DNA from: Cherax quadricarinatus
Lineage: Eukaryota; Arthropoda; Malacostraca; Decapoda; Parastacidae
DNA: 64,000 nucleotides
Direction: 5' to 3'
NCBI RefSeq assembly: GCF_038502225.1
Contig: NC_091298.1
Location: 39,234,120-39,298,119, forward strand
This document shows positions 34,064 through 44,665 of this stretch, in pieces. The position numbers and the translations under genes are program-made. The notes under the pieces are model-generated. The model made no database searches, had not been told where the DNA came from, and was given only the letters and a program-made list of their open reading frames with translations. How positions within the stretch are numbered: position 1 is the stretch's first letter; the number at the start of each line of letters is the position of its first letter.

Positions 34064-35239
34064 ATGGCTGAAGGTGTATGTAGGCGAGTCTACACCGTCT
34101 GCCTTCAATTAGTGACAGGCTCGCTCACCAATCAGGATACTCATCTGCTGCTTACTGCGATACGCCGAGATACATATGGTATCAGTAATGAAGATCTTTA
34201 TGGTGTCTCTTTGAACGGCAACTCGAGGCTTTTTGTCAAATTCAGAAAAAATAGTACTTACGAAAACATGGTTGCCAGGTATCAGGATGTGATCAAGACC
34301 GTTAATCCTGGTGTCACTGTTCGACTACACGACGTCTCCCGATTTTATACCTGGATCAAAGTACGAAACGTTCCTTTTGAGGCGGACGAAAGTGATTTGA
34401 GGAATGTTTTTGCACGCTATGGCAAGGTTCATATGGCAACTTTGGGACGGTGGCGTGATGGTCCTCTAGTTGGTATGCCGGAGGGGTCTTTCTCCTTGAA
34501 AATGTCCCTCAAGCACCCTATTCCGTCCTATGTGGTTATGGAGGACTTTCGTACGCAAGTATATGTTACCTACTCAGGCCAAAGGCATACGTGTAGGCTT
34601 TGTGGGTTGTATGACCATATGGCGGCGCAATGCCCTACAAGACGTGGTAAAACGACGGAAGTAAGGCGGATTGATGTTACAAGGGAGCAGTGGCCATATG
34701 CTGCTGCTACGCAACAACATACATTGGCTAGTAAACCGTGGAGTGAGGAGGTAGAGGGTGAGACTGAAGAATCACCGGTATGTCTAACTCTCCCTGGTGC
34801 AGTGGAGGACGTGGGCGTGGTATCGGCGACGACAGAGGAAGACTTCGTTCATACTCAGGATGACATGGAGCACTCTATTCAAGAAGCTCTGAACGTTTTG
34901 TTGGATGCTTCCACATCTGAGGGGATTCAAGGTGGTTTAGGTGATGTAAGTGTACAGGAGAAGGACGGAGCATCCACCAGGCATATTGCTGAACATCAGG
35001 TTGTAGTCGTGGAGGTTCATAGAAACAACAGTTCTGAGGATGAGATGGATACTGGCCGCAGTTCTCGTAAGAGAGCGGCGGTGATATCTGTCTGTGAAGA
35101 TGTTTTAACACCAGGGCAAAGGTTGGGGAACAAAGCATGGTGCGACGAGACCCGTAGAGACACGGGCAAATCTAAATGTGTTCAGCATGTCAAAGAGAAC
35201 GACACAGGGGGGTGGGGGAAGAAGTGGAGATATACGTAA
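34064..35239 (+). CDS. Copy B ORF1: RRM-like/zinc-knuckle RNA-binding protein
   Basis: An open 391-residue frame colinear with ORF1 of copies A and C. The N-terminal part has DTYGISNEDLYGVSLNGN and LFVKF. The RRM-like part has FYTWIKVRNVPFEADESDL and VFARYGKVH. The knuckle is CRLCGLYDHMAAQC. An acidic tail ends with KRAAVISVCEDVLTPGQR, the conserved C-terminal patch of the family. The ATG at 34064 matches the starts of copies A and C in context (M-A or M-A-P before the RRRVYTV-like segment). It is expected to coat the element RNA. The frame is open, but ORF2 is broken. Confidence 0.85.
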   Translation: MAEGVCRRVYTVCLQLVTGSLTNQDTHLLLTAIRRDTYGISNEDLYGVSLNGNSRLFVKFRKNSTYENMVARYQDVIKTVNPGVTVRLHDVSRFYTWIKVRNVPFEADESDLRNVFARYGKVHMATLGRWRDGPLVGMPEGSFSLKMSLKHPIPSYVVMEDFRTQVYVTYSGQRHTCRLCGLYDHMAAQCPTRRGKTTEVRRIDVTREQWPYAAATQQHTLASKPWSEEVEGETEESPVCLTLPGAVEDVGVVSATTEEDFVHTQDDMEHSIQEALNVLLDASTSEGIQGGLGDVSVQEKDGASTRHIAEHQVVVVEVHRNNSSEDEMDTGRSSRKRAAVISVCEDVLTPGQRLGNKAWCDETRRDTGKSKCVQHVKENDTGGWGKKWRYT

Positions 35240-35255
35240 GGGAACCAAGATTGTT

Positions 35256-37523
35256 AAGGTATCCAAGGGTAAACCTCCAATGAAACATTCAAGTGTCTTA
35301 CTTTAAATATAAATGGGCTACGATCTGTTGAAAAACGTAAGAGTTTGGAGGTTTTGTTAAAAAATCATGTACCCGATGTCGTGTTCTTACAAGAACACAG
35401 TTATAAATCTTTAGGTGAATTGCTGATTCCTGAATATATCTTGTACATGGGCTGCTCTAATAGACTGAAAGGTGGTGTAGCAGTGTTAGTTAAAGAGGCT
35501 AGCCCGTTTTCTTTGTGAACATATGAGGTAGGAGAGGAGGGGAGGGTGGTTAGGGTGGATGGGGTTTGGGTTTGGGTACAGGTGGCCTTCCTGGGTGTAT
35601 ACGGACCGGCGGAAGGTGACATGCATATAAAAAATACGTTTTTTAGGGACGTGTTTGTGTACCATTTAAGATCGCTGCCAGTCGTCACGATTATTGGGGG
35701 TGACTGGAATTGCATTGATCGTCGCAAGGATGTCGAACCTAGAGGGAGGGTTTTTTCAGGATATTTAGGAGATCTATTGCGGAGTGTTAATGTTACGGAT
35801 GTAGGGGGGGATGAGGTGGGTGGGGTCATGCATACGTTCGTTAGAAGGGAGTATGCGGCAAGACTGGATCGCATATACGTTTCTAGAGGTGTCAATGTTA
35901 GAAGTGTACGTGTGTTAAAAGTGAGCTTTTCCGATCACAGAGGTGTTATGGCGGATGTTGACTGGGTAGGATTACCAAGGCGTTTCAGAGGTTTCTGGAA
36001 ATTGAATGTGGGATTAATGCATAAAAGAAGTGTGAGGGAAGCTTTTGCGAGTGCTTGGAGGGGATGGTGGGCTGAATGTCGGGTGGGAGTTGATATAGTT
36101 GAATGGTGGGATATTGTTGGTAAGGTGAAGGTGAGGGATTTTTATCAGCAGCGAGGCAAAGAAGACAGGAGAACGCAGTATGGGCTCTTGAACTATCTTG
36201 AAGGTCAACTGCAAGCATGTTATACGCATGGTGGGGGAGTGTTTCCGGTGGTTGAAATTTAAAATTTAAAATGCTTAATTGGAGACATTCACAATCGTAT
36301 TTTTGATGCGGCGAGGATAGCGAGTGGAATTGATGAGGTTTTATGGGGTGACCGTCCTTCGGCGTTTGTCTTGCGAGAGCAGGGCAGACGTCGCAGGGCG
36401 ACAGAATTAATGAGATTAGAGGTCCAGGAGCCATTGGGAGCCTTTAGTAAGGGACAGGTCCTTATGTCAACGGAGGCTATGAATACTTTTGTAGACGCAT
36501 GGTATGAATTGCAATATAAAAATGCTGGGATTTCTAAGGGGGAGCTAGGTGAAATGGGTGAATGGGTACGCTGTGACCTAGAGTACACGGACAGGTTGAA
36601 TTTGAATGGACCTATAAGTGAAGAAGAGATTAGGTTGGCTGTGGAGGGTATGAGTGTAGGGAAATCACCGGTGATTGACGGAATCCCTTGTGATTTTTAC
36701 AAGGAAAATTGGGATTGTATTCATGAATTTTTAGTGATGTTATTTAATGCCATGAAAAAGAGTGGCATCAAGGGACAGCACCAAAGAACGGGTGTTGTTG
36801 TTCTGGTCCCGAAAAAGAAATCTGGGGATTATATACATAATTATAGGGCAATCTCTTTAATGTGCGGCAATTATAAAATTTTTGCGAAAATGTTAGGAAA
36901 TAGGATAAAACGGGTTTTGGAGAGGGTTTTGGACGAGGGACAATATGGTGTGCCAGGACGATCTATGTGTGTGGGGCAAGGAATTATTCGCAGGTTCATT
37001 GAGGAAAGCGGGAGGGGTAATAAAGGTGGAATATTAGCTTTGGATTGGCACGCTGCATACGATTGTGTGGAGAGAGAAGTATTATGGAAGTTTATGCAGT
37101 GGCAAGGTTTCGGAAAGGAAATTATTAGTTGGGCACGGGTTTTGTACGAGCAGGCTATGTTTAGAGTGCAGGTAAATGGTAGGTTGGGAAAAGTAGTTAG
37201 GATGCATAGGGGATTGCGACAGGGGTGCCCTGTATCACAAATTCTTTTTGCATTGATTCAGGACCCATTTTTTAGAGCCGTGCGGGGGATAGTACGACAG
37301 GATGAAAGGCAAGGTGAGGTGGGGGTACAATCAGGAATTATAGGTTACGTGGATGACACTACGGTTTTATTTCGTGGAGCAAAGGTTTTAGGAAAAGTAA
37401 GCGAATTGGTGGAATGTTTCGGGAAAGCAACTGGGATGAAGATTAATAAAGAAAAGTCAATGCTTATGGGGGTGGGAGATTGTGCGGGTGTGGAATTAGG
37501 CCAGGGGGAAGGCTGGCCTTTAG
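35256..37523 (+). pseudogene. Copy B ORF2, endonuclease and most of the reverse transcriptase, broken
   Basis: The endonuclease begins near 35300 (NINGL-like start, FLQEHSYKSLGE with the catalytic Glu). A TGA near 35517 falls where copies A and C have a G run. It then continues at 35546 with VYGPAEGD, GGDWNCIDRR, AARLDRIYVS and SDHRGVM. A stop and frame change occur at about 36262. The reverse transcriptase part (36371-37523) has GKSPVIDGIPCDFY, ALDWHAAYDCVE, LRQGCPVSQ and the active site GYVDDTTVL. The frame is cut by the Gypsy-type insertion and resumes at 46138. Confidence 0.85.
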
Positions 37524-37859
37524 TGTAGTGATACTGGTCCTGTGGGGAGCAGCAGCAGGATAATACTGCACCACCTCTTGGGGCCCTTAACAACAACAAC
37601 AGTTTGGTGTGTGTCATGGGCGCCAACACATGGTGTGTGATTCTCTCCTACTATATCCATTTATCAGTGATGCAGATTACATGGTGAGTTTAAATATGTG
37701 GCCTGTAGTTATAACTTTTCTCTTGACATATGCAAGACATCACCATCCCTGTAGAAGCCATTATTAGATGTACTAGTCATTATATTTTGTTGTTGCAGAA
37801 GTAGTATGAAGATTCTATGTTCAATAAAGCCTAGAGATAAGGCCTGTGTTTCTATCACA
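37524..37859 (+). repeat. 5' LTR of the Gypsy-type element
   Basis: 336 bases, TG...CA ends. It contains an AATAAA at about 37822-37827, 30 bases from its end, and a GTGAGT...TTGTTGTTGCAG pair that could be an intron (37684-37798). It is identical to the 3' LTR except at three sites (an ACA/ATA change near 37604, an ACATGG/ACGTGG change near 37633, and AGTAGT/AGTACT near 37804). Confidence 0.95.
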
Positions 37860-37863
37860 ACAA

Positions 37864-37881
37864 TTTATTGAACATAGAATC
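37864..37881 (+). promoter_or_regulatory. Possible self-priming site after the 5' LTR
   Basis: Four bases after the LTR, 18 bases (tttattgaacatagaatc) are the exact reverse complement of LTR positions 37811-37828 (gattctatgttcaataaa). No match to a tRNA 3' end with a TGG start was recognised in the leader remnant. The complementarity is seen directly; a role as primer-binding site is inference, modelled on Tf1/sushi-type elements. Confidence 0.4.
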
Positions 37882-38894
37882 CTGGGCTACCTGGTGGTGA
37901 TCCTGCGCTAGACTACATCACAAGGGTATTAAAAGAGGATAACATCAAAGCTGCTTTCATAGAAAACCTGGAAGCTTTCTACAACAGATGGGAACATAAA
38001 AAGTCTGGGCTGAATGGTACTGCCCTTGATACTGGCCATGTAGTCACAAACTGTAAGGCTGGAGGGGATGTCCTGGTAGTCAGTAAATGTGGGGCTGATA
38101 GTGCTGTCCTGGGAGACAGTAATGGTGAAGCTGGAGGTGCTGTCCTGGGAGACAGAAATGGTGAAGCTGGAGATACTGTCCTGGGAGACAGTAATGGTGA
38201 AGCTGGAGATTTTGTCCAGGTAGTCGGGAATTATACGCATGAAGGAATACATATAAATGACCTCATAGAGGACAGGAGCCATAGTAGGGAAACAAGTGTA
38301 GTCAAAGATAAGATAAAACCAATATTGCAAACTAGAAATACCGCAGGAAATAGCAAACAAGAGGACTCCAATAGCAATAGTGAGGATAAATTACCAAAAA
38401 CAACTGGTGGGAGCTCCATTGTTGGTGCTAGGGAGGATAGGAGTAAGACAGGGAAACATGCACCAACAGGGAATACAGTCACAGAAACCCAAGGCAAACG
38501 GAAACCAAGCCTGTGCACATACTATGCACTTGGTATCTGCTGGCATGGGAAATCTGGAAAAACAGATGGGACATGCAACTATGACCACCCTAGAAAATGT
38601 CATGCCCATATGACAACAGGAAAATGCAAACTCCCTTCCTGTAAGCTTTTTCACCCTGAAATGTGTACCTCTTCAGTACAGGAAAGACTGTGCTATAACT
38701 TAAATTGCCAGGCATACCATCTAAAGGGGACAAAAAGATACAAAAAGATACACTTAAGAGGGAGAGGTTTTTTAGTGCCAGGAAGGAAAAAAAACTGGCA
38801 GGAAATGTCAGAAATCGTACACCAAATCCAGTCATTCCTGGAGTGGAACCACAGTCGATGGCCTCCACTCCAAACCAACAGATACAGATACTAA
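37882..38894 (+). CDS. CR1-like ORF1, three CCCH zinc fingers, start missing
   Basis: One frame is open from the 5' junction through 38894. The N-terminal part reads LKEDNIKAAFIENLEAFYNR, then four imperfect copies of VLGDSNGEAGD (about 38100-38215). The first Met in the frame is at 38325. Three tandem C-X7-8-C-X4-11-C-X3-H fingers occupy about 38514-38720: CTYYALGIC...CNYDH, CHAHMTTGKC...CKLFH and CTSSVQERLC...CQAYH. A tryptophan/glutamine-rich tail follows. CCCH fingers bind RNA in many proteins, so an RNA-packaging role is reasonable. The native start must lie upstream and is absent. The end overlaps ORF2's open frame by about 190 bases in a different frame. Confidence 0.8.
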
Positions 38895-41800
38895 TGCCGG
38901 AAAAAAAATCCCCCCCCAGTACCAACAATACCACCAGTCCGATAACATTCTTCTTTGCAAATATACAGGGTCTAAAGCCAGCAACAAACAACAAAATACC
39001 TTTCATCCGTGGACTGCTTGCAGAGGCAAAGGCAATGTTCGCGGCTTTCACTGAGACCCACATAAAGGATCACTTGGACAACGAAATATGGATCCCAGGT
39101 TACAACCTATACAGATGTGACAGAGTGAACAGGCAAAAGGGGGGGGTTGGCCTGTACATTGCAGAGTCACTTGTTTGCACAGAACTGCTTAATGCCTCAA
39201 ATGACGTAGTGGAAGTTTTAGCAGTAAAGGTCGAGAACCAAAACCTAGTCATTGTGGTAGTCTACAAGCCTCCGGATGCAACATCCCAGCAATTCCAGGA
39301 ACAGCTGTTAAAAATTGACCACTGTCTGGAAAATCTTCCAGCTCCTGCACCCAACATCTTGCTCCTGGGGGATTTCAACTTAAGGCACCTAAAATGGAGG
39401 AATATAGCAAATAATATTGTTGCAGTAATAACACCAGGAGGCAGCTCTGATGAAAACTCACACTCACACGAGCTTTTAAATCTCTGCACAAAATTCAATT
39501 TAAACCAGCAAATAATAGAGCCTACTAGACTGGAGAATACACTAGACCTCATCTTCACTAACAATGATGATCTGATAAGAAATGTCACCATATCAAAAAC
39601 AATATACTCAGATCACAACATAATTGAGGTTCAGACATGTATGCGTGGAGCCCCAGACCGACAAAATGAGACTAGTCACGAGGGAGCATTCACCAAATTC
39701 AACTTCAATAACAAAAACATAAAGTGGGACCAAGTAAACCAAGTCCTAACCGATATAAGCTGGGAAGATATACTAAGCAACACAGACCCAAACTTATGCC
39801 TAGAACAGATTAACTCGGTGGCACTCGATGTATGCACAAGGCTTATTCCTCTAAGAAAAAGGAGGAGTAGATGTAAAATAGAAAGAGACAGGCGCTCCCT
39901 TTACAGGCGACGGAAAAGAATAACAGAGCGGCTAAAAGAGGTCAATATATCTGAAATGCGCAGGGAGACACTGGTCAGAGAAATAGCAAGCATCGAACTT
40001 AAGCTAAAAGAATCCTTTAGGAGTCAGGAATCGCGGGAAGAACTAAAAGCCATAAATGAAATCGAAAGAAACCCAAAGTATTTCTTCTCCTATGCCAAAT
40101 CAAAATCGAGAACAACGTCCAGTATTGGGCCCCTACTTAAACAAGATGGGTCCTACACAGAAGACAACAAGGAAATGAGTGAGCTACTCAAGTCCCAATA
40201 TGACTCAGTTTTTAGCAAGCCGCTAACCAGACTGAGAGTCGAAGATCAAAATGAATTTTTTATGAGAGAGCCACAAAATTTGATTAACACAAGCCTATCC
40301 GATGTTATCCTGACGCCAAATGACTTCGAACAGGCGATAAATGACATGCCCATGCACTCTGCCCCAGGGCCAGACTCATGGAACTCTGTGTTCATCAAGA
40401 ACTGCAAGAAGCCCCTATCACGAGCCTTTTCCATCCTATGGAGAGGGAGCATGGACACGGGGGTCGTCCCTCAGTTACTAAAAACAACAGACATAGCCCC
40501 ACTCCACAAAGGGGGCAGTAAAGCAACAGCAAAGAACTACAGACCAATAGCACTAACATCCCATATCATAAAAATCTTTGAAAGGGTCCTAAGAAGCAAG
40601 ATCACCACCCATCTAGAAACCCATCAGTTACACAACCCAGGGCAACATGGGTTTAGAACAGGTCGCTCCTGTCTGTCTCAACTACTGGATCACTACGACA
40701 AGGTCCTAAATGCAATAGAAGACAAAAAGAATGCAGATGTAATATATACAGACTTTGCAAAAGCCTTCGACAAGTGTGACCATGGCGTAATAGCGCACAA
40801 AATGCGTGCTAAAGGAATAACAGGAAAAGTCGGTCGATGGATCTATAATTTCCTCACTAACAGAACACAGAGAGTAGTCGTCAACAGAGTAAAGTCCGAG
40901 GCAGCTACGGTGAAAAGCTCTGTTCCACAAGGCACAGTACTAGCTCCCATCTTGTTCCTCATCCTCATATCCGACATAGACAAGGATGTCAGCCACAGCA
41001 CCGTGTCGTCCTTTGCAGATGACACCCGAATCTGCATGACAGTGTCTTCCATTGCAGACACTGCAAGGCTCCAGGCGGACATCAACCAAATCTTTCAGTG
41101 GGCTGCAGAAAACAATATGAAGTTCAACGATGAGAAATTTCAATTACTCAGATATGGTAAACATGAGGAAATTAAATCTTCATCAGAGTACAAAACAAAT
41201 TCTGGCCACAAAATAGAGCGAAACACCAACGTCAAAGACCTGGGAGTGATTATGTCGGAGGATCTCACCTTCAAGGACCATAACATTGTATCAATCGCAT
41301 CTGCTAGAAAAATGACAGGATGGATAATGAGAACCTTCAAAACTAGGGAGGCCAAGCCCATGATGACACTTTTCAGGTCACTTGTTCTATCTAGGCTGGA
41401 ATATTGCTGCACTCTAACAGCACCTTTCAAGGCAGGTGAAATTGCCGACCTAGAAAATGTACAGAGAACTTTCACGGCGCGCATAACGGAGATAAAACAC
41501 CTCAATTACTGGGAGCGCTTGAGGTTTCTAAACCTGTATTCCCTGGAACGCAGGAGGGAGAGATACATGATTATATACACCTGGAAAATCCTAGAGGGAC
41601 TAGTACCGAACTTGCACACGAAAATCACTCACTACGAAAGCAAAAGACTTGGCAGACGATGCACCATCCCCCCAATGAAAAGCAGGGGTGTCACTAGCAC
41701 GTTAAGAGACCATACAATAAGTGTCAGGGGCCCGAGACTGTTCAACTGCCTCCCAGCACACATAAGGGGGATTACCAACAGACCCCTGGCAGTCTTCAAG

Positions 41801-41950
41801 CTGGCACTGGACAAGCACCTAAAGTCAGTTCCTGATCAGCCGGGCTGTGGCTCGTATGTTGGTTTGCGTGCAGCCAGCAGCAACAGCCTGGTTGATCAGG
41901 CTGTGATCCACCAGGAGGCCTGGTCTCAGACCGGGCCGCGGGGGCGTTGA
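38705..41950 (+). CDS. CR1-like ORF2: endonuclease-reverse transcriptase, intact
   Basis: An uninterrupted 1081-residue frame. The endonuclease (about residues 78-310) has ITFFFANIQGLK (Asn block), AAFTETHIKDH (Glu), GVGLYIAESL, LLGDFNLRHLKW (Asp) and SDHNII. A basic linker (RKRRSRCKIERDRRSLYRRR) follows. The reverse transcriptase (about 540-810) has PGPDSWNSVF, HKGGSKATAKNYRPIALTSH, DFAKAFDKCDH, SVPQGTVLAPILF and FADDTRICMT, with the two active-site Asp residues. The C-terminal domain has DLGVIMSEDLTFKDH and ends GCGSYVGLRAASSNSLVDQ. The first Met used here lies in a leader also coding in the ORF1 frame; the true start may be internal. All catalytic blocks are present, so of the family copies here this one could still be active if transcribed. 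Confidence 0.9.
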   Translation: MPGIPSKGDKKIQKDTLKRERFFSARKEKKLAGNVRNRTPNPVIPGVEPQSMASTPNQQIQILMPEKKSPPSTNNTTSPITFFFANIQGLKPATNNKIPFIRGLLAEAKAMFAAFTETHIKDHLDNEIWIPGYNLYRCDRVNRQKGGVGLYIAESLVCTELLNASNDVVEVLAVKVENQNLVIVVVYKPPDATSQQFQEQLLKIDHCLENLPAPAPNILLLGDFNLRHLKWRNIANNIVAVITPGGSSDENSHSHELLNLCTKFNLNQQIIEPTRLENTLDLIFTNNDDLIRNVTISKTIYSDHNIIEVQTCMRGAPDRQNETSHEGAFTKFNFNNKNIKWDQVNQVLTDISWEDILSNTDPNLCLEQINSVALDVCTRLIPLRKRRSRCKIERDRRSLYRRRKRITERLKEVNISEMRRETLVREIASIELKLKESFRSQESREELKAINEIERNPKYFFSYAKSKSRTTSSIGPLLKQDGSYTEDNKEMSELLKSQYDSVFSKPLTRLRVEDQNEFFMREPQNLINTSLSDVILTPNDFEQAINDMPMHSAPGPDSWNSVFIKNCKKPLSRAFSILWRGSMDTGVVPQLLKTTDIAPLHKGGSKATAKNYRPIALTSHIIKIFERVLRSKITTHLETHQLHNPGQHGFRTGRSCLSQLLDHYDKVLNAIEDKKNADVIYTDFAKAFDKCDHGVIAHKMRAKGITGKVGRWIYNFLTNRTQRVVVNRVKSEAATVKSSVPQGTVLAPILFLILISDIDKDVSHSTVSSFADDTRICMTVSSIADTARLQADINQIFQWAAENNMKFNDEKFQLLRYGKHEEIKSSSEYKTNSGHKIERNTNVKDLGVIMSEDLTFKDHNIVSIASARKMTGWIMRTFKTREAKPMMTLFRSLVLSRLEYCCTLTAPFKAGEIADLENVQRTFTARITEIKHLNYWERLRFLNLYSLERRRERYMIIYTWKILEGLVPNLHTKITHYESKRLGRRCTIPPMKSRGVTSTLRDHTISVRGPRLFNCLPAHIRGITNRPLAVFKLALDKHLKSVPDQPGCGSYVGLRAASSNSLVDQAVIHQEAWSQTGPRGR

Positions 41951-41989
41951 CCCCCGGAACTCTCTCCAGGTAAACTCCAGGTAAACAAC

Positions 41990-44665
41990 ATGGAGCGTTT
42001 ACTGAAACCTGAGAGGTTAGACTGTGACCCCAGCTTATCAACGGCTGCTCAGGAATGGAAGCACTGGTTTAAGACTTTCGAAAACTTCTTGGGAGCCCTT
42101 CCTAAAGAAGATCTAGATAAACTAAGTCTGCTCATCAATTTTGTGTCACCTAAGATATATGAGGCTATTTCTGAGTGTAATACCTACGAAGATGCTATCA
42201 AAACCCTCAAGTCTCAGTATATTAAACCTACAAATGAAATCTTTGCACGCTATCGCCTTGCGACTCGCTGCCAGCAGATTGATGAATCCTTAGAGGAATA
42301 CTTTCAAGCACTGAAAATTTTAGGTAAGGACTGTCACTTCCAAGCAGTGACAGCTGCTCAGTATTGTGAAGAGTCCATCAGGGATGCTTTTATCAGTGGC
42401 CTGAAATCACCAATAATAAGGCAGCGTTTATTGGAGAATAAAACTCTCGACTTAGCCGCTGCCTTTGACCAGGCAAGAGCTCTAGATTCAGCCCAGAAGA
42501 ATTCTGAAGTATACAGTACCACTCAGCCTTCTCGAGTGGTAAGTGCTGCAATTGCTGACCAAGACTCTTGCAATGAAGTTACTGTGGAACCTGCCTCAGT
42601 GACAGCAGCAGCAGGTACGGTGTGTTTCTTCTGTGGTTTTTCAAGACATCCACGTCCAAAGTGTCCTGCTCGTGAAGCAATGTGCCATAAATGCCACAAG
42701 AAAGGTCACTTTGCTAAAGTATGTCGTGCTAATGCATCAACAAGAGCTAGTGCCTCCATACATTCTAGTGATCATGCGACTCTAGCAACAGTGACTTCTG
42801 CGGCTACTCCAAATTCACTGTCAAAGGCAGTTGTGAAAGTATTCATCAAAGGAACAGAAGTAGATGGTCTTATTGATAGTGGCAGCTCAGAGAGTTTCAT
42901 CAACCTTGACTTAGTTAAACGGCTCTCCTTGACTGTACATCACTCATCAGGTACCGTTTCCATGGCATCAACATCTCTCTCTATTCAGACCTTAGGGTTT
43001 TGTAAGGTAAATCTCAGAGTTAATGGAAAGGATTATCAAGATGTACATTTAGCTATTCTGCCACAACTGTGCTCTGATGTTATCCTTGGTCAGGACTTTC
43101 AGAAGTTGCATGGTAGTGTCACCTTAACATATGGAGGTGAACTGCCTCCTCTTGTTGTCTGTGGACTTAGCACTTTAAGGGTAGACCCACCAAAGCTGTT
43201 TGCAAATCTTACCGCGGATTGCCATCCTATATCAGCTAAGTCACGCCGCTATTCTTATGAGGATCGGATGTTCATTGAGAAAGAAACTCAGAGGCTGCTG
43301 AAGGAGGGTATTATAGAACCCAGTGATTCCCCTTGGCGTGCACAGGTTGTTGTTGTTAAAGATGGTTATAGGAAACGGAGACTGGCTATCGATTACTCTG
43401 AGACAATCAACAAATTTACACTTCTTGATGGGTACCCTCTACCTCGAATTGACGATACAGTGAACAAAATTGCTCAGTACTATGTGTTTAGCACAATTGA
43501 TCTACAGAGTGCCTATCATCAAGTCCCTATAAGGAATGAAGATAAACCATACACAGCGTTTCAGGCTAGTGATGGCCTGTATCAGTTTACCAGAGTCCCT
43601 TTTGGAGTCACCAATGGGGTAGCCTGCTTCCAACGAATTATGGATTCACTCATTCAGGAAGAGCAACTCATGGGAACTTATGCGTATTTAGATAATGTTA
43701 CCATTTGTGGCAAGACCCAGGAGGAACATGATGCAAACCTTGATAAGTTTTTGGAAGCCGCCAAGAAGAAAAATATCAGTTACAATGAGGAAAAGTGCAC
43801 TTTTTCAACTAAAAGGCTTAGCATCCTTGGTTATGTAGTGGAAGGAGGTTCAATATTCCCAGACCCTGAACGACTACGACCTCTACGGGAACTTCCAATG
43901 CCTCAAGACAAAAAGTCACTCCGAAGAACTCTTGGTCTCTTTGCTTATTACTCACAATGGATCTACAACTATTCAAGTAAAGTCCGCCCATTGAGTGCTA
44001 CCACATTTCCTGTGACAAAGGAAGCAGAAGCCGCTTTCCATTCTCTCAAACAGGACATTGAAAACTCAGTAGTTCAAGCCATTGATGAGTCCCTACCATT
44101 CGAAGTGGAAACGGATGCATCTGACATTGCCATTGCTGCAGCCTTATCTCAGGCAGGACGACCAGTAGCCTTCTTTTCGAGAACTTTTCAAGGATCAGAG
44201 AAATGTTATGCTGCTGTAGAAAAGGAAGCCCAGGCCATCATAGAAGCAGTTCGCCACTGGAGGCATTATTTAACTGGTAGACATTTCACCATAAGGACTG
44301 ACCAACGGTCCGTGATGTATATGTTCGACAAGAGGCACAAAAGTAGGATAAAGAATGACAAGATATTACGCTGGAGGATGGAACTATCGTGTAATGACTT
44401 TGATATTCTGTACCGACCGGGTCAAGAGAACATCTCACCTGATGCATTCTCTAGGTCCCACTGTGGAGCAGCATGTCATGATTTGCAATCACTCTCAGCT
44501 CTCCACAAGGCTTTGTGTCACCCAGGAGTTACACGCCTGTACCATTTTGTCAAATCAAAGAACATGCCCTACTCAGTGGAAGATGTGCGACAAGTGATCA
44601 GAGCATGCAGAGTATGTGCAGAGTGCAAGCCAAACTTTCATCAGCCAGAGAAGACTCATAAATAA
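41990..44665 (+). CDS. Gypsy-type gag-pol: Gag, protease, reverse transcriptase, RNase H, integrase N-terminus
   Basis: The 891-residue frame starts at the first ATG after the leader. Gag occupies about residues 1-250, with two knuckles near 206-240 ([14 protein letters not shown] and [14 protein letters not shown]). The protease has [10 protein letters not shown] near 295. The reverse transcriptase (about 400-660) has [18 protein letters not shown] and the active site YAYLDNVTI near 565, where the usual second Asp is Asn. RNase H has ETDASDIA near 707 and IRTDQRSV near 775. The integrase zinc-binding H-H-C-C part ([17 protein letters not shown]) lies at 835-880. The last residues and the stop are supplied by the 192-bp insertion at 44660. 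Gag and Pol are fused in one frame. Confidence 0.92.
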   Translation: MERLLKPERLDCDPSLSTAAQEWKHWFKTFENFLGALPKEDLDKLSLLINFVSPKIYEAISECNTYEDAIKTLKSQYIKPTNEIFARYRLATRCQQIDESLEEYFQALKILGKDCHFQAVTAAQYCEESIRDAFISGLKSPIIRQRLLENKTLDLAAAFDQARALDSAQKNSEVYSTTQPSRVVSAAIADQDSCNEVTVEPASVTAAAGTVCFFCGFSRHPRPKCPAREAMCHKCHKKGHFAKVCRANASTRASASIHSSDHATLATVTSAATPNSLSKAVVKVFIKGTEVDGLIDSGSSESFINLDLVKRLSLTVHHSSGTVSMASTSLSIQTLGFCKVNLRVNGKDYQDVHLAILPQLCSDVILGQDFQKLHGSVTLTYGGELPPLVVCGLSTLRVDPPKLFANLTADCHPISAKSRRYSYEDRMFIEKETQRLLKEGIIEPSDSPWRAQVVVVKDGYRKRRLAIDYSETINKFTLLDGYPLPRIDDTVNKIAQYYVFSTIDLQSAYHQVPIRNEDKPYTAFQASDGLYQFTRVPFGVTNGVACFQRIMDSLIQEEQLMGTYAYLDNVTICGKTQEEHDANLDKFLEAAKKKNISYNEEKCTFSTKRLSILGYVVEGGSIFPDPERLRPLRELPMPQDKKSLRRTLGLFAYYSQWIYNYSSKVRPLSATTFPVTKEAEAAFHSLKQDIENSVVQAIDESLPFEVETDASDIAIAAALSQAGRPVAFFSRTFQGSEKCYAAVEKEAQAIIEAVRHWRHYLTGRHFTIRTDQRSVMYMFDKRHKSRIKNDKILRWRMELSCNDFDILYRPGQENISPDAFSRSHCGAACHDLQSLSALHKALCHPGVTRLYHFVKSKNMPYSVEDVRQVIRACRVCAECKPNFHQPEKTHK

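Larger units (their letters stand above)
34045..37523 (+). mobile_element. Tx1-group non-LTR element copy B, 5' portion
   Basis: Starts right after the cut end of CR1-like copy 2 with only about 20 bases before the ORF1 Met, whereas copy C has about 170, so its 5' UTR is lost. It is interrupted after 37523 by the Gypsy-type element and resumes at 46138. It is diverged from copies A and C, with several stops, and is older. Confidence 0.85.
37882..41984 (+). mobile_element. CR1-like element copy 4, with intact ORF2, in the Gypsy leader
   Basis: It lies between the Gypsy leader and the gag start codon. The 5' border is placed where ORF1-like coding begins and is uncertain by about 20 bases. The 3' border is the family terminus (two ctccaggtaa words, ending 41984), five bases before the gag ATG. 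It encodes a 5'-truncated ORF1 and a complete ORF2. It is nearly identical to copies 1-3. Confidence 0.9.
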
